This document shows, piece by piece, positions 36,673 to 43,642 of a DNA stretch of 64,000 nt. Source of the stretch: Raineyella fluvialis (lineage in GTDB: Bacteria > Actinomycetota > Actinomycetes > Propionibacteriales > Propionibacteriaceae); NCBI RefSeq assembly GCF_009646095.1, contig NZ_CP045725.1, forward strand, positions 1,922,001-1,986,000, in the 5' to 3' direction. The position numbers were made by a program, and so were the translations under genes. Below the pieces are notes generated by a model. That model saw only the letters and a list, made by a program, of their open reading frames with translations, made no database searches and was not told the DNA's origin. The first letter of the stretch is position 1. Each line of letters opens with the position of its first letter.

Positions 36673-38004
36673 CTATACCTGCCAGGGTGCCGCGGAGGTC
36701 GGTGTCACGGATCCCGGCGTGGCGGTGCGCCCGAGCGGCAGGTCCGCCCGGATGGCGACGCCACCGGGCCCGGCGTCGTCGATGGTCAGCACGCCGCCGA
36801 GCGTGGCGACCCGCTCGCGCATGCCGCGCAGGCCGTTGCCCTCGACGATCCGATGGGCCGGCGCCGGTCCACCGTTGCGCACCTCGATCCGCAGCCGGTC
36901 ACCGCTGCGGCCGATCGTGATGTCCACCGGTGTGCCCGGGGCGTGGCGGACGGCGTTCGTCAGGCCCTCCTGGATGATGCGGTAGGCGACCTGCTGGACC
37001 GGGGTGGGAACGCCGGCCACCAGTCCGGGAGTGCGGTGCAGGGTGATCGCCGCCCCACCGGCGATGAGCGGCGCGACCAGGTCGTCGAGCCGATCCAGCG
37101 TCGGGCCGGGTGCGAGCGGTGCCGCCTCCTCGGGATCCCGGAGGATGCCGAGGGTCCGGCGGACATCGGTGAGGGAGTCCTTGGCGCTGGTCCGGATCGC
37201 CTCCAGGGAAGCGCGCGCCTGTGCGGGGTCGTCGTCGAGGAATCGCAACGCCACCCCGGCCTGCAGGGAGATCGTCGACAGGCTGTGCCCGACCACGTCG
37301 TGCAGGTCCTGGGCGAGCCGGAGCCGCTCCTGGTAGGCGACGCGCTGCATCTCCTCCTCGTGCGCCTGCCGACGGACACTGACCTGGCTGCGCCGCATCT
37401 CGCTGATCAGGGTCGGCACGAGGATCGCCGCGAAGCCGAAGATGATCGCCGGGTAGAGCCAGGCACTGGTCAGGCCGAGGTAGGGCTGGCGCCAACCGAC
37501 GGCCCACAGCATCGGCACCAGCGCCAGCACCCACGCGGTCCACGAGCGGCCGGGACGGCTGCCGGAGAGGGCCACCAGCGCGATCGCGGGGGCCGGTAGG
37601 GCGAACGGCAGCGATCCACCGGCCAGCAGATAGGCCGTCACGCCGGCCAGGACCAGCACGTAGGCCAGCCGGGGCCGGACGTAGCGCAGCAGGAGGCCGA
37701 CGCCCACCGCGACGCAGGCGCCGACGAGCAGCGGCAGCCAGGGGGACTCGACCAGTGCCTGCGCCCAGGGGCCGGTCGGGTCGGGATAGCGGGGGTCGTA
37801 CGGGTCGTACCGCCCGGGCATCATCGACTGGCCGCGCATGTGGGAGCGCATGCTGCGCTGCGCCGTCGAGGGCAGGGCGGCGACGAGCATCAACCAGGCC
37901 ACGACGACGGCGCTGACCACGGCGGTGATCGCCCGGTGCCGGGCATGGAAGCGTCCATCGGGGGAGTCCGGCCCCGAGGCGGGCAGGCCGGGGCGCAGTT
38001 CCAT
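36673..38004 (-). CDS. Sensor histidine kinase, HisKA_3 (NarL-system) type
   Basis: A 443-residue kinase with an N-terminal Pro/Arg-rich region, about six membrane helices (through residue 200), and the phospho-acceptor helix RLAQDLHDVVGHSLSTISLQ. The HATPase domain has GNGLRGMRERVATLGG. The kinase domain is intact. It is cotranscribed with the downstream regulator. The membrane part lacks an obvious ligand domain and could sense membrane stress, as do DesK/LiaS-type kinases. Confidence 0.92.
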   Translation of the reverse strand: MELRPGLPASGPDSPDGRFHARHRAITAVVSAVVVAWLMLVAALPSTAQRSMRSHMRGQSMMPGRYDPYDPRYPDPTGPWAQALVESPWLPLLVGACVAVGVGLLLRYVRPRLAYVLVLAGVTAYLLAGGSLPFALPAPAIALVALSGSRPGRSWTAWVLALVPMLWAVGWRQPYLGLTSAWLYPAIIFGFAAILVPTLISEMRRSQVSVRRQAHEEEMQRVAYQERLRLAQDLHDVVGHSLSTISLQAGVALRFLDDDPAQARASLEAIRTSAKDSLTDVRRTLGILRDPEEAAPLAPGPTLDRLDDLVAPLIAGGAAITLHRTPGLVAGVPTPVQQVAYRIIQEGLTNAVRHAPGTPVDITIGRSGDRLRIEVRNGGPAPAHRIVEGNGLRGMRERVATLGGVLTIDDAGPGGVAIRADLPLGRTATPGSVTPTSAAPWQV

Positions 38005-38169
38005 GCTTCCGATCGTACGGAGGGAACCGAGGGGGCACCATCGCCGCGGCGACGTAGGTTTCGGCGGCGGCGTACGTCACCGCGATGGGTCGGCGTACGT
38101 CGAGGGGCGTACGTGAAGTGCCGCCCGCGGGCCGATGTGCGACGTGGAGGTCCGACGCAGACTGGAGTC

Positions 38170-38622
38170 ATGTTCAACTCGCTGCTGCCCTTGGTGATGC
38201 CGGGCTACTACGGCGGGCCCGGCGGCCCCATGATGGGTCATGGAGCTTACGGCCACCACATCTTCGGAGGGATTCTGATGTTCATCGGCCCGCTCATTCT
38301 CGTCCTGGCGCTGATCTACCTGTACAAGCGGGCGGAGCGTCGTGGGACGCCGCTCTTCGGCTGGAGTGAGGGTCGCCCCGAGGGTGCCCCCGGTCATCCG
38401 CACCCGCACCACCATGGGCCGTTCGCCCCGCCGGCCCCCGAGGACGAAGCGCTGCGTACGCTCGCCAATCGCCTCGCCGCCGGCGACATCAGTCCGGAGG
38501 ACTACCAGGCGCGGGTCAACATCCTGCGCGCCACCAAGGCCCAGGGCGACGACCCCACCGCGGGCATGCCGTACATGGGCCCCGAGGACAAGACCACCCC
38601 GGGAGAGGGCGGCCAGTCATAA
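38170..38622 (+). CDS. SHOCT-domain membrane protein
   Basis: A 150-residue protein: a Gly/Met/His-rich start (GYYGGPGGPMMGHGAYGHH), one membrane helix (GGILMFIGPLILVLALIYLY), a Pro/His-rich linker, and a C-terminal SHOCT-like motif EALRTLANRLAAGDISPEDY. The Met/His-rich N-terminus could bind metal, which is inference. ATG at 38170. It is divergent from the NarL-type kinase, 165 bases away. A 40-bp perfect palindrome follows it. Confidence 0.82.
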   Translation: MFNSLLPLVMPGYYGGPGGPMMGHGAYGHHIFGGILMFIGPLILVLALIYLYKRAERRGTPLFGWSEGRPEGAPGHPHPHHHGPFAPPAPEDEALRTLANRLAAGDISPEDYQARVNILRATKAQGDDPTAGMPYMGPEDKTTPGEGGQS

Positions 38623-38678
38623 CCCCCTGGGGTCTCCCAGGAGCAGGTCCTGTCATGTGGGAAGGGCGGGACGCCAGA

Positions 38679-38718
38679 ACGATCGGGCTCTCCGGCACGT
38701 GCCGGAGAGCCCGATCGT
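38679..38718. terminator. 40-bp perfect palindrome, probable bidirectional terminator
   Basis: Twenty bases on each side of 38698/38699 are exactly complementary (arm ACGATCGGGCTCTCCGGCAC). It separates the 3' ends of the convergent SHOCT gene and the RiPP operon. No U-tract. Confidence 0.75.
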
Positions 38719-38740
38719 GTGTCGGGGCGGTCGTGGTGGG

Positions 38741-38878
38741 TCACCCTGAGCCGGACCCGCTGCCGGTCTCTGTCCCGCACTTGCAGGAGCAGCCCGGATT
38801 GTTGCTGCGCAGGGTATTGGCGGCTGGGAGTTCCGGCTCCTCGAACCGCTTCGCTGGTGGTTGGTCATTCTTGGCCAT
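38741..38878 (-). CDS. RiPP precursor peptide, type A copy 2 (CxCxC core)
   Basis: A 45-residue peptide. The leader has MAKNDQPPAKRFEEPELPAA, then NTLRSNNP, the core GCSCKCG and a Thr/Gly/Ser tail (TETGSGSGSG). It is a paralogue of the peptide at 41192-41326: both share FEEPELP, LRS and PGCSCKCG. A strong site AAGGAGAGGCTGAC precedes the ATG at 38878, so it is clearly translated. It is last in the operon. No named RiPP family was recognised; the three alternating Cys are probable crosslink sites for the radical SAM enzyme. Confidence 0.8.
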   Translation of the reverse strand: MAKNDQPPAKRFEEPELPAANTLRSNNPGCSCKCGTETGSGSGSG

Positions 38879-38910
38879 GTCAGCCTCTCCTTGGAACGAA
38901 ATGATGGAGG

Positions 38911-39132
38911 TCAGTAGCCCCCGATGCCGGTACCGAGGCCTGCGCTGGGGGAGGTGCAGGTGCACCAGCAGTCCTCTCGAGAGCGCAGGTCCGATTCGGG
39001 GAGGATCGGCGGCTCGAACTGCCGCGCGACCTTCACGTCGAGCGTGACGGGCTCGCCGTTGACGGTGACCTGTACGCGGATCGGGTCTGTGGGCCGATCG
39101 CTCGGGGAGTCACCGGGTGTCGATGTCGTCAT
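38911..39132 (-). CDS. RiPP precursor peptide, type B copy 2 (CxCxC core)
   Basis: A 73-residue peptide. A Pro/Ser/Asp N-terminus leads to PTDPIRVQVTVNG, a short insertion (GEPVTLDVKVA), then RQFEPPILPESDLRS, the core CWCTC and a Ser/Gly tail ending GLGTGIGGY. It is a paralogue of the peptide at 41414-41587, sharing DPIRV, DVKV, QFEPP, LRS/MRS and the three alternating Cys. ATG at 39132 has an AGGGGG site inside the last codons of the ferredoxin gene, so translation is probably coupled. Confidence 0.78.
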   Translation of the reverse strand: MTTSTPGDSPSDRPTDPIRVQVTVNGEPVTLDVKVARQFEPPILPESDLRSREDCWCTCTSPSAGLGTGIGGY

Positions 39133-39138
39133 GGGTCG

Positions 39139-39450
39139 TCACCCCCTCAGACCTGTGAGCTTGACACTCGGCGCCTCCAGCTTGTGCCAGAGATCGGTGT
39201 CCGTCGGGTCGCGGTCCGGGCGCAACCGGGTGTAGAGGGCGGACAGTTCCACGGTGCTGGTGGAGTCCAGCGTGATGGCTCCGGTCGGACAGACCACCAT
39301 GCACTGGCTTTCGCCGTGGAAGCCGAAGCATTCCGTGCAGGTGGCACTGTCGACCACCGGTCGCTCGGGGCCGGGGCGGATCGCCTGGGTGGGACATTCC
39401 CATTCGCAGGCCCCGCAGCGAATACAGGTCGTGCCGATGCTGGCGGCCAT
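39139..39450 (-). CDS. 4Fe-4S ferredoxin (Alvin type), likely electron donor to the radical SAM enzyme
   Basis: A 103-residue ferredoxin with two 4Fe-4S motifs. The first is CIRCGACEWECP. The second is CTECFGFHGESQCMVVCP, with eight residues between the second and third Cys as in Alvin-type ferredoxins. The C-terminal extension (LSALYTRLRPDRDP...) is helical. ATG at 39450 has GAAGGAG upstream. It lies between the PqqD-like gene and precursor B2 and would supply electrons for S-adenosylmethionine cleavage. Confidence 0.88.
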   Translation of the reverse strand: MAASIGTTCIRCGACEWECPTQAIRPGPERPVVDSATCTECFGFHGESQCMVVCPTGAITLDSTSTVELSALYTRLRPDRDPTDTDLWHKLEAPSVKLTGLRG

Positions 39451-39466
39451 GATTACTCCTTCTTCG

Positions 39467-39730
39467 TCAATCCGAGCGCGTCATCAACCCCGCCGCGACC
39501 AGCTTGGCCACGAACAGATCGCGATGATGGGCGAGATTGCTCGGCGGTTCGTCCGGATAGCTGCGGGACAGTTCCGCCAGGACTTCATCGTCGGACTTGT
39601 CGGCATACAGTTGATAGATTTCGGCACCGCTGCCGGCCAAGGTGTAAATGTCCCCCGACACCGGTTCGCAGACCACCAGGGAATCGTCGAGCCATTCATG
39701 GAACACCCCCGGGGAATGTTGATACCTCAT
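39467..39730 (-). CDS. PqqD-like RiPP recognition element protein
   Basis: An 87-residue standalone recognition protein of the PqqD fold: HEWLDDSLVVCEPVSGDIYT, LAGSGAEIYQLYADKSDDEV, LAELSRSYPDEPPSNL and a C-terminal helix FVAKLVAAGLMTRS. PqqD-like domains bind precursor leaders and present them to the modifying enzyme. Its ATG overlaps the radical SAM stop by 3 bases (ATGA), so the two are coupled. It is short, as expected. Confidence 0.85.
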   Translation of the reverse strand: MRYQHSPGVFHEWLDDSLVVCEPVSGDIYTLAGSGAEIYQLYADKSDDEVLAELSRSYPDEPPSNLAHHRDLFVAKLVAAGLMTRSD

Positions 39731-41211
39731 GGGTTGCTCCGCAGTGTCGGCATTCCGAGCATGACCGCCGGCGTGCTCGAGCCGTCGATGGAGGGATCGG
39801 CCCATTCGTTCCGCCGGGCCGCGGGCACCTCCCCGGTCGAACGCCAGGCCTTGACTTCGAACGTGCGGCGAAGGTAGCTGCAGAAGATGGGTGCCGCCTC
39901 GTCGTAGTGGCCGGTGAACGAGTAATGAATGCCCCGGCATCCGCCGCCGCAGCCACGTTGGATGATGCAGGTCCGGCAGGTCGGCAGGACGTCGGACGTC
40001 GAGGCCTGGGCCTTCTGCAGGATCGGGTCCGTGGCGTACAGGGTCGCGATGGAGGTGTCACGGATGTTGCCCGCCCGGAGTTCCGGGTACTGCAGGAGCT
40101 TGCAGGGATAGACCCAGCCCTCCGGATCGACCGACACCTCGCTCAGCCCGGCCCCGCAATGGTCCCGTACGTCTCCCTTGCCGGACGGCGTGGACTCCTC
40201 TTCGGTGGCTCCTGGCGTGCCGGGCCGGCTGGCGCCGGAGACCTGCGCCATCTGGTCACTCAGGCCCAGGAGCTGGTTGGCGCTCAGCTCGTCACCGCGG
40301 CTGGTGCCGCCACGGCCCATCGGGAACTGCGGCACGATCTTGTGCATCCCGATCCGCTTGGCCCGCCGCAACCCGACCAGTGCGGCCAGGTCCTCGATCC
40401 CGTGCCGGGAGAGCACGCTGTTGATGTCGACCGAGACGCCGGCCTCGAGCAGCAGGTCGATCGCCCGGATCGCCTTCTCCCAGGATCGATGGCCGCGAAT
40501 GCGGTCGTGGTGCTCCGGAATGAGGTGGTCGAGACTCACGGTGACCAGATCGAAGATCGATGCCACCCGGTCGATGTTGTGGACGTTGATGAACGCGCCG
40601 TTGGTGATGACATTGGTCCGCAGCCCTTTGGATTTGCTGTAGGCCGCGAGTTCCAGCAGGTCCCGACGGGAGAAGGGCTCACCACCGGTGAACACGAACG
40701 TCTGCGCGCCCGCCGCGTGGGCCTGGTCGATGACCGCCTTCCCCTCGTCGGTCGACAGTTCCTCGGCACGTGGTCGGGCAGCGTCCTGATAGCAGTAGGT
40801 GCAGCGCAGATTGCACTTCTGGGTGGTGATCCAGTAGACCGTCCCGAGCGGTGCGTCAGGGTGGACCACGGGCTGCAGTGCCGGCTCGTGGTCGAGATAC
40901 AGCAGGCGGCGCAGCACGAGTTTCTCCGCCGTCCTGATCAGGGGTTCGCCGGTTTCACCCAGAGGGGTGTGGCGCGCCACGTAGTCGCGTAGGCCCTGCC
41001 GGTCACGGCCGGCGCGGAGCCATCGCAACATCGCCGCTGCCGCGGGATCGATCCGGTGCCATACGTTGAAAGCTGGGTTGTACCCCAGGACGTTGTCCCC
41101 TCGGCAGATCAGTGACAGTCGGGCGGGGACGAGCAGCCGCTCCAGAAACTGCTCGTCCCCGACCTCGGCCGTAGCCACTGCGGGGGGCAGGTCAACCCTT
41201 GCCGCCGCCAC
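39727..41211 (-). CDS. Radical SAM/SPASM peptide-modifying enzyme
   Basis: About 494 residues. The N-terminal 95 residues resemble a second PqqD-type fold (RGDNVLGYNPAFNVWHRID). The radical SAM domain has the cluster motif CNLRCTYCYQ at about 133-140 and glycine loop VFTGGEPFSRRD. The C-terminal SPASM domain binds auxiliary clusters, with Cys in HCGAGLSEVSVDPEGWVYPC, CRTCIIQRGCGGGC and FCSYLRR. Family members install thioether or other carbon crosslinks in peptides. GTG at 41211 is chosen because GGAGAGG lies 9 bases upstream; it overlaps the end of precursor A1 by 20 bases. Confidence 0.9.
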   Translation of the reverse strand: MAAARVDLPPAVATAEVGDEQFLERLLVPARLSLICRGDNVLGYNPAFNVWHRIDPAAAAMLRWLRAGRDRQGLRDYVARHTPLGETGEPLIRTAEKLVLRRLLYLDHEPALQPVVHPDAPLGTVYWITTQKCNLRCTYCYQDAARPRAEELSTDEGKAVIDQAHAAGAQTFVFTGGEPFSRRDLLELAAYSKSKGLRTNVITNGAFINVHNIDRVASIFDLVTVSLDHLIPEHHDRIRGHRSWEKAIRAIDLLLEAGVSVDINSVLSRHGIEDLAALVGLRRAKRIGMHKIVPQFPMGRGGTSRGDELSANQLLGLSDQMAQVSGASRPGTPGATEEESTPSGKGDVRDHCGAGLSEVSVDPEGWVYPCKLLQYPELRAGNIRDTSIATLYATDPILQKAQASTSDVLPTCRTCIIQRGCGGGCRGIHYSFTGHYDEAAPIFCSYLRRTFEVKAWRSTGEVPAARRNEWADPSIDGSSTPAVMLGMPTLRSNP

Positions 41212-41326
41212 TTCCGGTTTCCTCTCCACACTTGCACGAGCAGCCCGGATCACTCCGAAGCGCGTTGGGATCCGGCAGTTCCGGTTCCTCGAACTGCTTC
41301 GAAGGTGGAGTGTTCTTCTCGGCCAC
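41192..41326 (-). CDS. RiPP precursor peptide, type A copy 1 (CxCxC core)
   Basis: A 44-residue peptide: MAEKNTPPSKQFEEPELPDP leader, NALRSDPGCSCKCG, and a Gly/Ser tail. The GTG start at 41326 has an AAAAGGAGGAACA site, the strongest in the operon. It shares FEEPELP, LRS and PGCSCKCG with the copy at 38741. Its last 20 bases overlap the start of the radical SAM gene, so precursor and enzyme are translated together. Confidence 0.82.
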   Translation of the reverse strand: MAEKNTPPSKQFEEPELPDPNALRSDPGCSCKCGEETGSGGGKG

Positions 41327-41413
41327 TGTTCCTCCTTTTCGTACGTGACCGGCGGGATTCTCCGGTCGCTGTGACTCAGTTCGCCGAGGTGTCTTTCTCG
41401 GCGACACCGGGAA

Positions 41414-41587
41414 CTAGCCGCCGGAGCCGCCGCCGGCCTTGCTTCCGCAATCGCACAGGCAAATGTCGGATCGCATGAGATTCGGCTCGTTCAGAGTCGG
41501 TGGCTCGAACTGCTGGCGGGTCACTTTGACGTCGACGCGGATCGGGTCATTCTGCGGATCCGTCGGCGTCTTGCTGGGTTCCGTCAC
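41414..41587 (-). CDS. RiPP precursor peptide, type B copy 1 (CxCxC core)
   Basis: A 57-residue peptide: MTEPSKTPTDPQNDPIRVDV, VKVTRQQFEPPTLNEPNL, MRS, the core CLCDCG, and the tail SKAGGGSGG. The shared leader motif with type A is Q-F-E-x-P. GTG at 41587 has an AGGAGAGG site about 13 bases upstream, a longer gap than usual; a frame extending to 41695 would lie over the promoter, so I reject it. It is first in the operon. Confidence 0.75.
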   Translation of the reverse strand: MTEPSKTPTDPQNDPIRVDVKVTRQQFEPPTLNEPNLMRSDICLCDCGSKAGGGSGG

Positions 41588-41632
41588 GAGGTATTCACTT
41601 CCTCTCCTTGTGAGGTCGATCACATGCCCACG

Positions 41633-41662
41633 ATTAAAGGGGGCCGGATGGGCGGCTGTCAA
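41633..41662 (-). promoter_or_regulatory. Near-consensus promoter of the RiPP operon
   Basis: On the minus strand TTGACA (complement of 41657-41662) and TTTAAT (41633-41638) are separated by 18 bases. It lies 46 bases before the first precursor gene. Such a sequence is unusually good for a GC-rich genome. Confidence 0.65.
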
Positions 41663-41688
41663 CCAGTTCCGGCTGCCATTGATAAGGG

Positions 41689-41739
41689 GGATCAAAAGTC
41701 GATGAATTCCTGTGGATCAAAAGTCGATACTTTCCTGTG
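41689..41739. repeat. Two tandem 25-bp direct repeats upstream of the RiPP promoter
   Basis: GGATCAAAAGTCGAT, 3-4 variable bases, TTCCTGTG occurs at 41689-41713 and 41714-41739. The block starts 27 bases upstream of the -35 element, a position typical of activator sites. Confidence 0.75.
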
Positions 41740-41964
41740 GGCCTTCCGCCGACCGTCTGCCCGTGCTCACCCCTCGAGGCGAGGGCGGCCGCACGACGTC
41801 AAGCACCTCGCATCCCGTGCGGCTGGCACTGTCGCTGTCTGCGACGCTCAGGTCGGGACGGTGCGTGAGATCGTCACAGGAACAGGTCCTGCGTCCGAGC
41901 GGTGCGCTGAGGCAGCAGGAGCGATGGTCGCGATATCGGCGCGGGTTCTGGATAGCCTGTGGCC

Positions 41965-43592
41965 ATGAGCGATGCCAACGAGGTCATCCGTGCGGGCTAC
42001 ACCTTCGCCAGCGACGCCATCGAACTGGGCGTCCTCGTCGACGAGGGGACCCCATTGCCCGACATCACCATCCGGCTCGCGCTGAGCATGCTGAACCGGC
42101 ACGGGCTGGTCGCCGGTGCGACGGGCACCGGCAAGACGAAGACGCTGCAGCTCATGGCGGAGCAGATCTCCGCCGCCGGCGTCCCCGTGTTCGCCGCGGA
42201 TCTCAAGGGCGACCTGTCCGGCGTGGCGGCCCCCGGCGTGGCGAATGAGAAGCTGCTCGCCCGGACGGCGGCGATTGGGCAGAAGTTCGTCCCTGCCGCG
42301 TGCCCGGTGGAGTTCTACGCCCTGGGCGGTCAGGGCAAGGGCGTGCCGCTGCGCGCCACCGTCACGTCGTTCGGGCCGCTGCTGTTGTCGAAGGTGCTCG
42401 GGCTCAACGCCACCCAGGAGTCGTCCCTCACCCTCGTCTTCCATTACGCCGACACCAAGGGCCTGCTGCTGCTCGACCTCAAGGACCTCAACGAACTGCT
42501 GAAGTTCCTCGTCTCCGATGAGGGCAAGCCGGAGCTCGCCGACCTCGGTGGCCTCTCGAAGGCGACCGTCGGCGTCATCCAGCGCCAGCTCTCGGCGCTG
42601 TCCGCGCAGGGCGGCGAGGAGTTCTTCGGTGAGCCGGAGTTCGAGACCGAGGACCTGCTGCGCCTCGCGCCGGACGGGCGCGGCCTCATCTCGCTGCTCG
42701 AACTGCCGGACCTGGCGCAACGGCCCGCCCTGTTTTCCACCTTCCTGATGTGGTTGCTCGCGGACCTCTACCAGCACCTGCCGGAGGCCGGCGACCTGGA
42801 CAAGCCCAAGCTCGTGTTCTTCTTCGACGAGGCGCACCTGCTGTTCGAGGGCGCCTCGAAGGCGTTCCAGGACGCCATCGAGCAGACCGTACGACTCATC
42901 CGGTCCAAGGGCGTGGGCGTCTTCTTCGTCACCCAGTCGCCGAAGGACGTGCCCGAGGACGTCCTGGCCCAGCTCGGGTCGCGCGTCCAGCACCAGTTGC
43001 GCGCCCACACCCCGAACGACGCGAAGGCGCTGAAGGCGGCGGTGGCGACGTACCCGAAGACCGACTACGACCTGGCCGAACGGCTCCAGCAGCTCGGCAT
43101 CGGTGAGGCGATCGTCACCGTCCTCAACCCCGACGGCGCCCCCACGCCGGTGGCCTGGACCCGGATGCGGGCGCCGCAGGCGTCGATGCAGCCGCTCGAC
43201 GCTCCGGCGATGGATACTGCGGTGGCCAACTCCCCCAGCAGGCGCGCTACGGCAGCGCCATCGACCGCGAATCGGCGTACGAGGTGCTCCGCGCCAAGCT
43301 CGAAGCAGGAGCGGCGGCCGCCGCCGCGGAACAGTCCGCTGCGGAGCAGGCGAAGGCGGATGCCGAACGGGCCAAGGCTGAGGCGGCGCAGGAGAAGGCG
43401 GACGCCGCCGCCCAGCGGGAGGCCGAGCGAGGCTCCCGCGCGGAGCCGGAACGTACGCCACCGGCCCGCTCGACCCGGCGGGAGAAGTCCCTGATCGAGG
43501 AGATCAGCCAGAACACGCTGGTGCGTCAGGTCGCCCGGTCGGCGGCTCGGGAGATCGCCCGGTCACTGTTCGGGACGGGCCGGCGACGCTGA
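41965..43592 (+). pseudogene. HerA-like ATPase (DUF853), apparent frameshift near 3' end
   Basis: Cytoplasmic ATPase of the HerA/FtsK superfamily with Walker A GATGTGKTKT, Walker B VFFFDEAHLL and the conserved VTQSPKDVPEDVL motif; role unknown in bacteria. It matches the DUF853 family from ATG 41965. At about 43231-43236 a run of five C seems one base short: in frame the protein then reads Ser/Arg-rich sequence to 43494, while the true C-terminus continues in another frame (AYEVLRAKLEAG onward, ending SLIEEISQNTLVRQVARSAA) to 43592. Likely a sequencing error or recent mutation. Confidence 0.82.
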
Positions 43593-43642
43593 GGGCTCGG
43601 CGAAAGTCCGTCGGGCCCTCTCTCGCCCGATAGGATTCTTTT

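Noticed and set aside
38741-41587. Assignment to SCIFF or mycofactocin
   Set aside because: SCIFF has six Cys in about 45 residues and mycofactocin ends Val-Tyr; these peptides have three Cys in CxCxC and Gly/Ser tails.
41414-41695. Longer precursor B1 starting at 41695
   Set aside because: The extension covers the promoter and has no similarity to the other precursors.
41689-41739. CRISPR-like repeat upstream of the RiPP operon
   Set aside because: Two adjacent copies only and no spacers; better read as a tandem operator.
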